From Euryodendron excelsum (Eukaryota > Streptophyta > Magnoliopsida > Ericales > Pentaphylacaceae): DNA of 64,000 nt. The notes beneath the pieces were generated by a model, which saw only the letters and a program-made list of their open reading frames with translations, searched no databases and had not been told where the DNA came from. The position numbers and the translations under genes were made by a program. Shown here in pieces: positions 12,096 to 24,199 of the stretch (positions are counted from its first letter, which is position 1; every line of letters starts with the position of its first letter). Location of the stretch: positions 36,603,001-36,667,000 of the forward strand of contig CM065388.1 of assembly GCA_033060915.1 (NCBI GenBank), in the 5' to 3' direction.

Positions 12096-13032
12096 TTCTT
12101 TTGCACTGATCAATATATTGCAAAGATCTACAACATGGTTTTAATTGGCATAATTATGACAAACTTGATAATTAGAAAAGCATTTTCCTGGGAACTAACA
12201 AAAATTGTCCCAATGAGAAATGATTTGAAAACAATAATCTATTTGAACGTTTGGGATTGTAAGGCCTTTCTTTTCTCCTTTTTGGAGAAAAACAAGCAAA
12301 TTAAGAAAATATTTAATACTGAAAAACTAACGGATGGAATTTGAAAAGGAAGGATAAATTGGTCCAATTTAAATCAGCAGAATCAAGTCATTAGTAAACT
12401 CAAGGACAATTGCTACACATATGCAGTAGATAGTTGAACAAACCAATATTGCATCCAGATCACATTATATAAGTAAAGGATGATATGGTCTACCTTGGCC
12501 CTATGATTTTCAGGTAGCAAACGGAACTACTCTGTTAAACGAATACACTCACTAACATTTTCAGGCAAGACAAAGTCAAGCGCAACCTTTATGCATGAAT
12601 GCGAATATAAAAAAGAGGTATCACAAAACGGCATCTGAACTTACCTACTATAAAACCATTTATTCTATCATTATTAGAGACAAAAACTTGAGAACAAAAA
12701 ATCAATCTTTTCAGTGGTGAAGGATTAATCTACAGTATATTTTTAGCAAGTAAATCTTCGACTTATGAACTCAAAAAACATGTCCACAGCGTGAACTGAG
12801 ACAGCAATTTTGACCTCATAAAACATTGAAAAAATATCCGACAATACCTTCATGGTTCAATTCCTAACAAAAGCATCCAACTGACAATTGTGACCATGGT
12901 AATACAGCATCAAATCAATCAATCTTACAGGCAATATAAAATAAACTAGCCATATTCCTCCTTTAGTTTTCCTTTGTGCCCAAGAGTCAGATAAAAAGTC
13001 TGGTCATGAATAGGATGAAAAACCTGTAGCAG

Positions 13033-13057
13033 AAAAAAAAAAAAAAAAAAAAAAAAA
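13033..13057. repeat. Poly(A) run
   Basis: 25 consecutive A, directly beside exon C of the JmjC pseudogene. On the minus strand it is a poly(T) tract upstream of the exon's ctgctacag acceptor. Confidence 0.95.
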
Positions 13058-15462
13058 GGGGCATATTAGAGATGTCTGAAAAATGTTGACAAAAGTATAC
13101 CTAGGTAGCCAGGTGAAAGTCCTTCACAACAAAAAGGAAAACTACAACATGTGGCACATAAGCATGCAGGCTGCCCAAAATATATGCATTTCACCTTTAA
13201 TTCGTTTATCATACTACTGTTCCTACCCAGTCGCATATCCCAAATGCAAAACTATTGGCCTCACCGACTTTCAGGACTCTACAGAATTTACTTAGAAAGC
13301 AGAAAAAATTCAAATCATACTGATAGTAGACGAAAATGAAATTATACCATCGGTTATAAAAGCAGTTGAAGTGACTTGATGGTTTTTTTACAACATTCAA
13401 ATGAGTCTATTTATTTGCAAGGTGAGCATCGCTAATCAGGTCAATACAAATAGAAAGAAAACTAATAATGCTCAAAATGGAACATCACATGCATTAGTTG
13501 GTATATTACATACTTTATGAACTGCATAGCCCAACTTATCATTGGATAAGTTTTACCTGCTGCAATGGAGAACAGCGGATGTGCCTGAACTCCCTAAAGT
13601 GCTTATTAAGATATTCCTGCAACTTAGGAACATCTTCTCTCCTAAAAATGTCCCATATAGCACCTCCATCTGCATGTTCCAAGCCCTCCAACATAGTTCC
13701 TGCAGTTAAGTATCCAGCACTCTTCCCACTTTTGTCTTGGTCCAAATTTTCTCAGAAGCTTCAGCTGTAATTTGATGGCCTTTACCTTCTCTGGTAATAT
13801 CCCTTTGGCTTTGCCCGTTGCTGTTTTTTTTCCTCAATCTCAGTTCTCGGTTTTTTGGACTTGCTTCGCAAAATTGCATGCTGTTTCCCTCTCTTCCTCG
13901 TTCTACTTTGAGCACCTTTTCCTGTCTTTCCATTTGCTTCAGCCTCATCGTTGTTGCTTTTTTCTTCTGATGGCAAAGCAGAATCACATTCTTCATCAAG
14001 CTGCTTGGAGACAAGGCCATTTAAATCACCATTTAGACCAAATTCACCCATTTGCTCAGCTACTTCAGCATTTACACAACCATCAGCCTTTGTCAACACC
14101 ATCACCATATTGTCTACCATCTGCAGGCATGTTTTGAGATCCATCACAGCCCAAAATAGGAACTTCACAGCAGTTTGATACTTTAGCCTTGCCTGTATTA
14201 GACCTGTCCATCAGCTGCTGCTTCTCAACCTTCTGGCCCACTTCAGCACCATTTTCAAAAATTTCCCTCTGATCTTGGTAAAAGTGCTTTTGTTTCAACT
14301 TCTCTATTTTGGAAAGCTTGTCCTCTGGAATAGTCACACCCCTAATGTGTGTCAATATGTTCACCTGAAACAGTCAATCAATAAATTTAAGGACACCCTA
14401 GAGGGAAAAACTGAAGGAAAAGGAAATTCTTCAAATACCAAGGTCAAGGCATTGGAGAATTTAAGGGTCAAGTATGCTTGCCTCAAACATAAGGTCGTTG
14501 ATTCAAGTTTAAATTTTGGCTATTTGTTGACGCAGTATTCTTGAACGATATCACTTGTAAAATTTCTCAATATATAGGCATTAGTTTATTAGGCCCTTAT
14601 TTAGGTATCTGGAAGGAGTTAGATGCAGTCTGCAAAATTCCCCTGCCATAGTATATTGAAGAGGCGGCTGACAACTGAGCAATCTAGATCAGTAAGTGGG
14701 CCCACAGCTAGTACCTAAGGATTTCATTCCACCAACTTTGCCAAACTGAAAACCATTGGCATGGGGTGGCGGAGAGGAACTCCATAGATTTCCTTGCAAT
14801 CTAAAATTAGAGAGCCTCGCTATTTAAATTTCTAAGTTTCAATGTTTTCTTCCAGACATCACTTCAACTTATAGCAAAACATCAAAATTAGATGAAGTTT
14901 AGGCCTCTGATAAGTTCTTTTACAGACAGCAGCTAGCCTACCTCAGCATGGCCCTACCACATAATAGCCCTAGTGCTGAACACATTCTGCTCTTACTTGC
15001 CTGGCTTACCCTTCAACCATGTTTTTAATAACAGACAGCATTTGAAGATATTCTAAAGGGTAGCAAGGCAACCAAAAAGTCCACCCAGATAAACAGGAGT
15101 TTCCCAAGGTGCAAAATTACGATACCAGGAATATAAAGACATAAATCATACCGCATCAGACATATCACAGTGAAGCTTGGTCACACCAGTTCCTGAGCAA
15201 CCCCATAGGCAATATATGTTTTCGGTCCCAAGTCTGGCTTCAAATTATCTTTTGGCAATTTGACTGCAAGATTCAACAAGCCATTGCGCGGATGTGTGTA
15301 TTCCTTGAAGGGAAGTCAATTGAGAAACTCAGCACCATGACGAGGTAAGCGTTCCTCAAAAGAATTAGCTGGAGGCCAATCCCAGAATCTGAGGCCACGA
15401 AGAACTGTCAAATCGATCCTCCAAATACCCCGTAAAGAACTGGTGAATATTAATCTCTACCC

Positions 15463-16030
15463 TGCAGTTACATACATGAGTAGAATCACCAATCAAAATC
15501 ATTCAACAATAGAGAAGAAAAGGAAGGGAAGAGAGAGGAAAGAACATCTAAAACCATAATACTTAGAAGGGGTTTAAAAACAAGTAGACGAAGGTTATGA
15601 ACAAAAGGACTAGAGATGAGTAAAAATACCCTGCATTGGGATCTTGTGGTTGATGTTTCTATGTACTCTATGTGTAAAAATACCCTTGTTTAGCACCAAT
15701 CCCCAAAGATAGAGATGAGTAATGATATGCCATGAGTAAAATCATATTAGTTTCCATATGTTTTAAGTTTAACTCCATATCATGCAATGTTTTCCATGCA
15801 TCAATGATTATGTTCATATATAAATGTCATAGTTTTAAATGTATGGAAGTTATACTCATGTTATGAATAGAAACCCATGAACCATAATGCTTTAAATGAA
15901 AGAGATACAAAATTTTCCAATGTATGGTGCCAACCCAAGGTCTTTCGTGGCAAGACCTTAAATTAGCAACAATGGTCCTATGGTAGGAGACATGAAATAA
16001 ATTATTGCCATGTTCAGGAGACATCCCACG
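15463..16030. other. No gene seen; upstream JmjC exons missing
   Basis: The exon expected upstream of JmjC exon A (with a WHW-K-GEPVIV type motif) was not found. The stretch leads into the repeat block at 16.03 kb. Confidence 0.5.
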
Positions 16031-16845
16031 GCCTAAAGAGCCCTATGTGTGACCTTTAAGGTTACTAATGTGGAGCCTAGCTCTGATGTTAGGTTGTAGC
16101 ACATTTATGTTTTAAAATGAGAACAACGATATGTTTCAAATATTTATGACAAGCTATGCTATGTTTTATTAAGAACAAGATATGTTGCATCTCTCTCTTA
16201 TGATATTATGATTAAAGCACTCTGGGTTGCTAATGATTGAGCTAGCTCTTAATGACTGAGCCTACTATAATTGAGCCTTGCTTTCATAATTGGCCTAAAG
16301 TACTCTATGATGCTAATGACTGAGCGTAGCTCTTAATGACTAAGCCTACTATGATTAAGCCTTACTCTCATAATTGGCCCAAAGCACTCTATGTTGCTAA
16401 TGACTGAGCCTACTACGATTGAGCCTTGCTCTCATAATTGGCCTAAAGCACTGTATGTTGCTAATAACTGAGCGTAGCTCTTAATGACTAAGCCTAGCTC
16501 TCATGACTGGCTTAAAGAGCCTTATGCGTGACCCTTGCAGTTAATATGATGCCCAATACCAAAAAAACCTCTTAAGTGGGGTGAATTGAGGGATATGTTG
16601 GCCTAAAGAGCCTTATGTGTGACCCTTGCGACTACTATAACGCCCAATACTAGAAAAATCTCTTAAGTGGAGTGAAGTGAGGGATATGTTGGCCTAAAGA
16701 GCCTTATGCGCGACCCTTGCAGTTATTATGACGCTCAATACCAGAAAAACCTCTTAAGTAGGGTGAAGAGAGGGATATGTTGCCCTAAAGAGCCCTATAT
16801 GTGACCTTTAAGGTTAGTAATGTGGAGCCTAGCTCTGATGTAAAG
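16031..16845 (+). repeat. Complex minisatellite with 91-bp and about 83-bp units
   Basis: Three head-to-tail 91-bp units begin with g(c)ctaaagagccttatg at 16510, 16601 and 16692. A partial fourth at 16783 diverges halfway and instead matches a unit at 16031 (gacctttaaggtta...gtggagcctagctctgatgt). Between 16200 and 16505 a different unit of about 65-83 bp (aaagcactctatgttgctaatgactgagcc...) repeats four times. The two unit types share short words (aaag, gagcc, gacc), so they may be derived from one another. No coding frame spans the block. Confidence 0.85.
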
Positions 16846-18060
16846 ATATAACATACTTACACTCTAGAACAAGAAATATGATTTGTTCAAATGCTTCACA
16901 AAAATTTTTGTATGTTTCATAAGTATTAATGTCATGGTGTATCTCTCCTTCTTAGGATACTATGATATGCCTTAACGTACCAAGCCATGGTATATTTATG
17001 ACAAGCTACGGTATGCTTATGACAAGCTATATTATGCCTTACGTGATCATGTTATGATTTGTATCTCACTCCTATGATACTATGTTCAAAATGTTATAAG
17101 ATTTTATTATGAAAACTTACAATACAATGTTCTGTTGTATATCTCTCTTTTACGACACCATGATTTGATATGATATAATGTTTTAATATGATACTTATGC
17201 TACCTATGTTTTCAAATCTATGCTTTATCCGTTTTGAGAATAATGATATTTGATGTGTCTAAAGTTATACGACGAGCTAAGATATACTCTTACAGGTATA
17301 TAATATGTTATGCTCTTGACAAGCTATGTCATGCTCTACGAGATCATGGTACGACATGCCTCTCCTTTACGACATTATGTTTTGGAAATGCATAAGTATT
17401 CATCTATTGTCATATACATTAAATATAAATGATAGTCCACAGTATTTTATACTCATGCATCATTGTTATTCACTAAGCATTAGCTTATGTTTTCTAAAAA
17501 AAATTTCAAGTAACCAAACTGGGAGGCCTTAAAGAGAAGCCCATTACGTGGATATTTGGACTGTGGCCCATGGGCCTCATGATATATAACGTGTATATGG
17601 GTTAAACCCTAATGTTTGTAATATTATAATATTATAACTGTGGTGGCCTTCAATAGGCCCATTTTATGGTATCTTATGTTTTGGAGATTAGACACGGTTC
17701 TGCTATGTATGACACGTTTATTTTAAGTTCATAAAATCCTATTTCCATGATTATGCATCTTTTAAATGATAAATGCACATGTGTTCAACCAGTTTATGTA
17801 ATGCAGCCTGGGGTAACCTTACTACTGGCCGGTCATGTACCCTAAATCCGAATAGGCCGGGTTATGGATCGTGACATACTATCTTGGCAAACTTATGGAC
17901 ACATATCTCATAATCTACCTTGGGCATTTCATAAGATATGTAGGCTGGGACTGTTTTGGTCCAAAGGTAGAATACTCATTGAAGATTTTAAAGCCATACC
18001 ATTCTCTCCAACAATAGGGGAATTATGAGCTTCACTCACTGTTATATTCAACAAAGTGTA
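16846..18060. mobile_element. LTR-like non-coding sequence
   Basis: Many short near-repeats occur (tatgatactatg, gacaagctatg, tttatgacaagc, catgttatg), followed by a more GC-balanced part (ggcccatgggcc; gccggtcatgtaccctaaatccg). This is the style of long plant Ty3/gypsy LTRs and UTRs, but no matching LTR pair, primer site or coding region was identified, so the assignment is tentative. Confidence 0.3.
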
Positions 18061-18559
18061 ATGACGTATCTAATTCTGGTTGCAAATGAAATGCATTTTC
18101 ATTTCTTTGAATCAATAAATCTAATGCATGAAAATAGATAATTATACTCTATTCAACTAATCTTTTTTTATGAAATAATGATTAGTCAAAAAGGCAAGTT
18201 TAAAAATACATGTCCTCTTGAGTCTTAGTGATAATGACGAGAACGTGGGAACTACCCAAAAAAAAATGAGGGCGGGCTATTTTGCATAGAACATGACTAT
18301 TTAACTAATCAAAGCTGCACTAGTAAGCCTTTAACAAGAATAGTAAATGAATAGCTCATATTGACCCAAATGCATTTACAAACATAAAGATCATACGTCA
18401 CTGTAATCAGCAAATTGGGACAACGTCGCTTAGACCAAGTCTTTCCCTATTCATAAAAGTATACAGCAACTTCAGCTTCATCACTTGTATATTTGTCTCT
18501 CTAGACATCATTTAAACAACAAACTAAAACTGCAAGTGAAATATAAATCAATAAACCAT

Positions 18560-19650
18560 GTTTACAAATAAAATTCTCCCCCTCACATTATAATCATATG
18601 TCTCCCTTAATTAAAATGCAAATCATATAACTTAACCCCTATATTTTTTTTTCTTCCTTTTTGTCACAAATTGACAAAGAAGATCCAATGAAATTCATTT
18701 AAATGACACCAGGGTATTTAGGATAGAAGGGATGAATAAAACATAAGCAGGTGGTATCCTAAACACACCAAAACGAAATCAAATAAGGTGTGATTATGCA
18801 AATTGTCAGTATCAATTGTATCCATGCATAAGATCATATAAATCAAATAGTGTTCATAGGTTACTAGAATTTGATACATGAACTAACGTGAAATTCTAGA
18901 CTCTTTATCTCAAGATGACGAGATTCATAAAAATAACCCAGTGGGTGTATATCGTGAACTTGCAAATACGAGACTGGAGTATAAAACAATAGTAGTAATA
19001 AATGTTAGTAAGATTATTCAAATTCTATATCAATTCACACTACTAGAAGTCAAACCAACCATGTTTGTAAGAAATTCTTACTTTTGAGTAAGAATTTTCT
19101 TTTATTCTTGCAATCACGTGGTGGCTTTCACACTATTGAATATGGTAGCTATTTCTACGATTTTACCCAGAGGGTGCATATTTTGATATACATCCATAGT
19201 GGCTCTCACACATACTCATAGGTAGTCCTTTCCATCATGCGATTTTTTTTTCTTTTCATTTTTTTTCTTCACCACAAGGAGATGTTAAACATGATTTTCG
19301 GTCAATCTAGTATGCAATTTTCTCTTAGAACATGAGAATAATTCGAACTAATAAAACACACATACATGTTTTAATTAAGTCAATCGCACCGAGTGTGCAC
19401 GGTGAGCACTAGGTCTATAGTCATGAAAAACATCACTCAAAACTAAGAGTAAGAAATAAACCTTAGTTACGTACACTAGTTTTAGACTTACACTATTCTC
19501 ATCATATGAAATTAAGCATAGATGCCATAAATTCCTCAAATATGCATAAATCACAAAAATCATTTTGTATTTTCTTTATTTTTCAATAATAAAAACAAAA
19601 TATAAAAATTATGATCATAGCAATATAACAAATGAATAAGAATTAAATAA
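18560..19650 (-). mobile_element. Dispersed element, copy 1 (inverted relative to 44-45 kb)
   Basis: The reverse complement of this stretch matches 44030-45215 along most of its length. Shared landmarks include the gagggggaga block, gtgacaaaaagg...atatagg, the cacgtggtggctttcacac/gtgtgaaagccaccacgtg block, accctctgggtaaaatcgtagaaa, and gtgctcattgtgcacacttgg. A g/a-rich tract next to a gagggggag motif is common near the 3' end of Ty1/copia elements of the SIRE type, so it may be a copia 3' region. No intact ORF is present. Confidence 0.65.
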
Positions 19651-20160
19651 ATCTCTAAGAATGGATTATATAGGGATTCTGACTAGATAAAATTTTTCGT
19701 TTTTCATTTTCAATTTTTTCTCCATGGCCAATCCGTGAGAAGCCTTAATCTCTTTTGTAGCATATACTATGAATAACATTTGTACTGTTTTAGAAATAAA
19801 CACAATTATTACTCTTCAAAACAAAAGAAGAACCAACTAAATGGCAATTTGATCTAAACTAATCATAGCACAAACATAATGGTTCTTAAGCAATCGAATG
19901 GTTGAGGTCAAGGAGATAATGCTAGGAGACATAAAACTCTCCCTTTGTTAATGGAAACATAAACGCACAAAAATGTTAATGCCACACCATCTTTTAATAC
20001 TTCTTCAAAAATTCAAGTGCACAAATGCTTTGAACTTTCATAGAAGCACTAAAAGATGTTCTAGCAACTACAAAATTTGGGGCAAAAATAAGATATTAAG
20101 TGAACCTCAAGCATGTATTTACCTGGTGTACTGTAAACACGAAACAACACTATTCCCATC
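19651..20160. other. No gene recognised
   Basis: AT-rich intergenic sequence between the dispersed element and the unidentified gene tail. Nothing was recognised. Confidence 0.5.
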
Positions 20161-21363
20161 TTAAACTTGAGATTTGTTTGCTCCAAGAGCAAGGGCTTCA
20201 AGATTAGAAAATGAACCAAAGGCAGGTGGTCGATAGATGCTTATACATAGAAAACGAAGGTAAGGAGGTCAGCATCATCAATGAGAAATAATGATCAAAA
20301 TAAAATGGTGCATTGAACAACTAAACAAAAGAGAGGATTATCATACAAGCTTTAGTATAAACCACTCACATGAAAAATGGGAACTACATTCAGAGGGGAA
20401 AAAAAACTTATTAGTTACTAAAAAATCAAACCTCTCGGCACCTTCGTTCTTTGGAGAGCTTGAATCAGCAGAATCAACTATATTTTCATTAGAGATACGA
20501 GGAACCTACATGAGAGCGTGATATCCAAAATGCATTCTAGCTTTAGACCAGTTGTATCAATAAAAACTCATATAAAAAAACAACTAAAATAGTGGAAAAT
20601 CATAGAAAGCAAAGTTTTTTTTCTTCTCATTATTGACATAATGCAATGCTCTAGAACATGGAAATTCAAAAATATAGAAAGATTGGCCAAGAACTAAAAA
20701 TATATGAAAAATAGGAAGGAATAACCTGCAAATCATAAAAGAAAATTCTCGATATCTAAATCACTCATATTGAAATGGTGACCAAACAAAATTACACTAG
20801 AATATGGGCAAATCAATCCCTTATCCATGTCTGACATTTTAAGGGAGAATTTAAAAGGCCACGTAGTTCACAAACATAATTCCTTTGCTCCTACATATCT
20901 CTGGGCATATGGATTGACAAATTGTTCTTAAGCTTTGGAGATGGCTTTTACATATCTATCTTACGTCATTAGACAAATTGATTAGACTGTTGCTTCGAGT
21001 GTTTGAACTTTCATTTTTTGGTACAGTATTTAGTTCGTTTGTGTGTAAGTGCACCAAATGCACCATTAAGCCATTGCAACTCATTAAGACAATGTTTCAT
21101 AGGCATCATATATGCCTAGTACCCCAGTGCATTTAAGCAAAACATTGTGCAGCTAAGTTACTCCTGATGATTGGACCAGAATGAGACAAGAGAGATCAAC
21201 GTATGCCATAGGTAATGAACCGATGATGTTGCTATGCAGGGAAAATGAACTTACCTGCACCAATCGAATTTCAATTGCGGGTCTATTAGCAGGATACCAG
21301 TTACAGAAATGCTAATGTGTCAGGACAGCTTCTACCCACTCCACATTAACATCAAGTGTATTC
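20161..21363 (-). pseudogene. 3' end of an unidentified multi-exon gene (three exons), with one stop codon
   Basis: Three minus-strand exons join in phase. Exon 1, 21363-21255, has AG upstream and GTAAGT downstream and encodes DVNVEWVEAVLTH, an in-frame TAG, then HFCNWYPANRPAIEIRLVQ. Exon 2, 20505-20432, lies after atgtag and before GT and encodes VPRISNENIVDSADSSSPKN.... Exon 3, 20239-20161, encodes YRPPAFGSFSNLEALALG and ends with TAA at 20161-20163. Exon 1 ends in phase 0, exon 2 ends two bases into a codon that exon 3 completes to AGC. I cannot name the family. The Ser/Asp-rich tail suggests a disordered C-terminus. The TAG makes this copy likely non-functional, unless that exon is skipped. 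More 5' exons were not found with confidence. Confidence 0.6.
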
Positions 21364-22380
21364 CTGCACTATAGGAGATCAAAAACCTTAACAAAAACAA
21401 TCACCTATTTTTACAAATATCATTAAATTGAACAAATAACTCATTGCAATTACCAAAAATTTTGGTGATGCAAATGTGTGTATGTTACACACACATACAC
21501 ACAGAGCTTCACAAAATTGAAAGTTTTCCTAGCAATTGATGCATGAAATGAAAGTCTAGACAAAAGTAAAAGTACTATTAGACTTGATACATTGCAATCT
21601 GCTACAAAAATATCAAGAATCCATAATCGATGCTAATTGAGAACTCGAACGCTACAAAGAATTAAAATATAATACAAAATACAAAAAAAAACAAAAAGGA
21701 GAGGAAAAAAAGCTTTTAACACCAAAAAATCCAAAAACTACTCAACGCAAAAGAATATTCAAGATCTCGGTAACAATAATCAGAAAATTAAAATAAAAGT
21801 ATAAAGCATATAAATTTAAGTAGGTAATAAAGACGCTCAAAATCAAACAAATATATATATATATATATCATACATACGCGCATAAAAATATATACATATA
21901 CATGTCGTACAAAATGATACATAAAGAGAGATAGGGTAAAGGTAAACGTATTGAGTGGGGAGGCTACCACAACTCTCGTTATCTTCCATCACCATTGATT
22001 AAATAGTAAGAAAAATAGCTTTCCGCAATCCAAACGCCAAATGAAAAGAACAACTATGTAGTACAGTGTAGTGAAATTCACAATTTGTTTGAGAGCTTTG
22101 ATGTTGGATGTTCTTTTTGGAAAAATTCACAATTATGTGAATAGAACCTCTGTACCTAAATTTGTCACCTAATGTTTGTGATTTATCACCTAATATTTAT
22201 TCTTGATTTCTTTTTCCTTCTGTACCTAAATCTTCAGATCCTTGTGGCCTAGCATTGTAGATAAGCCGACAAGATTGTGATGGAAAATTTTCATAATCCT
22301 CCTCGATGAGCAGAAATTTGGTGATCCCTGTGGCCTAGCATTGTAGATGAGCTGAAAAGATGGTTTCCATTTAAGAATCC
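21364..22380. other. Intergenic with simple repeats
   Basis: Contains a short TG/CA-rich patch near 21475-21505 (gtgtgtatgttacacacacatacacaca, itself able to fold) and an AT run at 21848-21868. A 22-bp phrase around cctgtggcctagcattgtag occurs twice (about 22243 and 22328). No gene was recognised. Confidence 0.5.
21848..21868. repeat. (AT)n microsatellite
   Basis: Simple AT run. Confidence 0.9.
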
Positions 22381-22990
22381 TCCTTGATGCTTATGTTGTT
22401 GTTCCATTGAGTCGCTCTTCTTTCCTTCTTATTTCTTATTGGTTCATTTTTGTCCTTTTCTGCTTTGTTATACTTCTTATGGGTTTTTTTTTTACTTTGT
22501 TGTTTGTAGCATACTAGACCTATTGGGATCGAGGGGATATTGGTTTTTTCTCTCTTCTGTTTAGGGCCTTGCGTGCACGCTTTGTTTCTTTTTCCCCTCA
22601 TCTTTCCAGTCATCTATCTTCATTTTAGTTTAAACTTTTTTTCTTCCTTGCTCCCTTTCTCTGGCTTTTTGTGGAGTTGCTCATGGCCCTTAACAAATTT
22701 TGTTGGTTTGCTACACATTTATATGTCTAAGTGCATATTCTGAGTGGATAATTGAAAGAAACTGTTATAGAAATGCATAGACTCCAACTGTTATTTCCCC
22801 AGAATATTTTCAATGTTTTGGCATTTTTATTTCTTGTTTCTTTGTGCATCTTAACTCCAGAAAATTTTATTTTTTTTAACAGTTTAGATTAAATTTTTAT
22901 CTTTCATTGCACCAAGAACATGACACCTACTGATTGCCTTGCTTGGGTGACAACTTTAGAGGATCACATGTCCAATTGAAAACAAGAATG
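22380..22990 (+). repeat. Dispersed repeat, copy 1 (relative of 45.78-46.52 kb)
   Basis: Pyrimidine-rich sequence that aligns in the same orientation with 45780-46520. Shared order: a ttttgtccttttct block, gcgt/ccct...ctttgtttc, ctctggc/ctagctttgt, cttgtggtcc/catggcccttaac aattttg, ggataattgaa ggaac, and ccaggagagtatttt/ccagaatatttt followed by gttttgg. Divergence is considerable, so this is an old duplication or repeat family. Confidence 0.5.
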
Positions 22991-22999
22991 CTTTATATC

Positions 23000-23640
23000 T
23001 CTTACGCCTATTTGGAAGCATTTTCTCTTTGTGAACTCTAGGGATCATACTTGTTTGTTGCTGTCCACATTCTAACAATTTAGAATGATCACTTGTTTTG
23101 AGAGGAGGTAGAGTTGTCCATTTCTCTAGCATTTTAATCAATTAACTTATCTTGTTTATGGAGATTTCACATGGCAACTTGGTGGAGATTTTTCCTTTTC
23201 TCCTCATATCAATTTCTCTCTTCTAATGTTTATATTTTGTAGGGATTGTTTGTTGTCCTTTGCTTCTATAATTGAGGCTTGGAGGGTGCTATCTTTGTTG
23301 TTAATTACTTCAGTCTCTCTGCAGGATCTATTAGCTGCTTATGTTTTTGGCTATCTATGCAAGTGAGCAAAAGATTTATCTTTTATGATAAACGACATTT
23401 GCCCCAAGGCTCACTTTCATTGTAGTCATTACTACCCCGAAATGAAGCATACAAAGAAAAGAATTTAAAAAAAAAAAAAAGAAAAAGTTTAAAATTGCAT
23501 ATTAACACTAATTAAAATTAAAAATCATATGTTCCAAAAGCTTAAACATCAAATTAGGCATAAAGACACATTGTTTCAATTTTACAATTGGATTGCAAGT
23601 TTTTTTTTTTTTTTTTTTCTAAATTGTTAACGTGTTTCAT
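23000..23640. other. No gene recognised
   Basis: AT/T-rich intergenic DNA. Poly(A) runs near 23468 and a poly(T) run near 23600 are present. Confidence 0.5.
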
Positions 23641-23790
23641 ATGTTTTAAGTGATGGACAAGTGTCCGAAGTGTGTACAACATTAAAAAATTTTAAAATAA
23701 TAGGACATGTTTGGACGTGTGACCCGACAAACGTCTAACAAAGTGTCAAACACAAACACGACACCTTGTTAGAAGTGTCTGTGCTTTGTA
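23640..23790. mobile_element. Partial relative of the 11.4-12.1 kb TIR element
   Basis: Dense ggacaagtgtccgaag, ggacatgtttggacgtg and acaccttgttagaagtgtctgtgctt motifs recall the GGACAC-rich end of the element at 11445-12095. A full pair of ends is not visible. Confidence 0.45.
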
Positions 23791-24000
23791 GATTAATAGA
23801 AAACATAAAAAATCAAAATGACCCGAAAAACATCATAGTAGTAAAGCTAGAACAGTATAATAACACCACGATTCAATGCAACCAAAGGCTCCCACCTCTA
23901 GCCAACATCTCATTCCACTTATCAGACCCCCAAAAAAATGCCACCGACACAACCACCTTGACTCACTTGGTCAATGAAAACAAAACAAATAGCCAGCAAC

Positions 24001-24024
24001 AAAAAAAAAAAAAAAAAAAAAAAA
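24001..24024. repeat. Poly(A) run
   Basis: 24 consecutive A. Confidence 0.9.
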
Positions 24025-24199
24025 CAAGTGAATGGAATCTTGAATCTTTGACTTCAAAAAAAACTTTCAAGTTATTCAGAACCGCGCTTAGCATCAAATA
24101 GTAGGAACAATAATGTAGGCACAACTAACAGGAAGAATAGTAAGTTCAAGTTGCAAAAACCTTTTGGCCTTGTACCAAATAATGCTGAAACAAGTTTAA

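Larger units (their letters stand above)
10548..15462 (-). pseudogene. JmjC histone demethylase pseudogene (JMJ25-like, KDM3/JHDM2 family)
   Basis: KDM3-type proteins remove H3K9 methylation using Fe(II) and 2-oxoglutarate. Exons read on the minus strand: A 15462-15152 ([45 protein letters not shown] with the H-x-D iron ligands); B 14364-13557 (EKLKQKHFYQDQREIF, an acidic/basic variable region, then [20 protein letters not shown]); C 13023-12951 ([12 protein letters not shown]); E 12598-12494 (KVALDFVLPENVSECIRL); terminal 10586-10548 (VKKMALHA). The exon expected between C and E, carrying the second iron-binding His, was not found. Lesions are a frame shift near 15395, TGA at 15316-15318, a small deletion near 15185, shifts at about 14.1 and 13.76 kb, a GC donor after 12951, AT instead of AG before exon E, and TAG at 12527-12529. 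The N-terminal RING-like region and upstream exons are absent. Confidence 0.88.

Noticed and set aside
13706..14178. Overlapping open frames on the + strand and in a second minus frame
   Set aside because: They are shadows of the JmjC exon B, whose true frame is shown by family residues.
14460..14530. tRNA-like gttgattcaagtttaaatt
   Set aside because: No matching acceptor, D or anticodon arms could be drawn around it.
16031..16845. Possible CRISPR-like array
   Set aside because: Units are contiguous 65-91-bp tandem repeats without unique spacers, in a plant genome with no cas genes.
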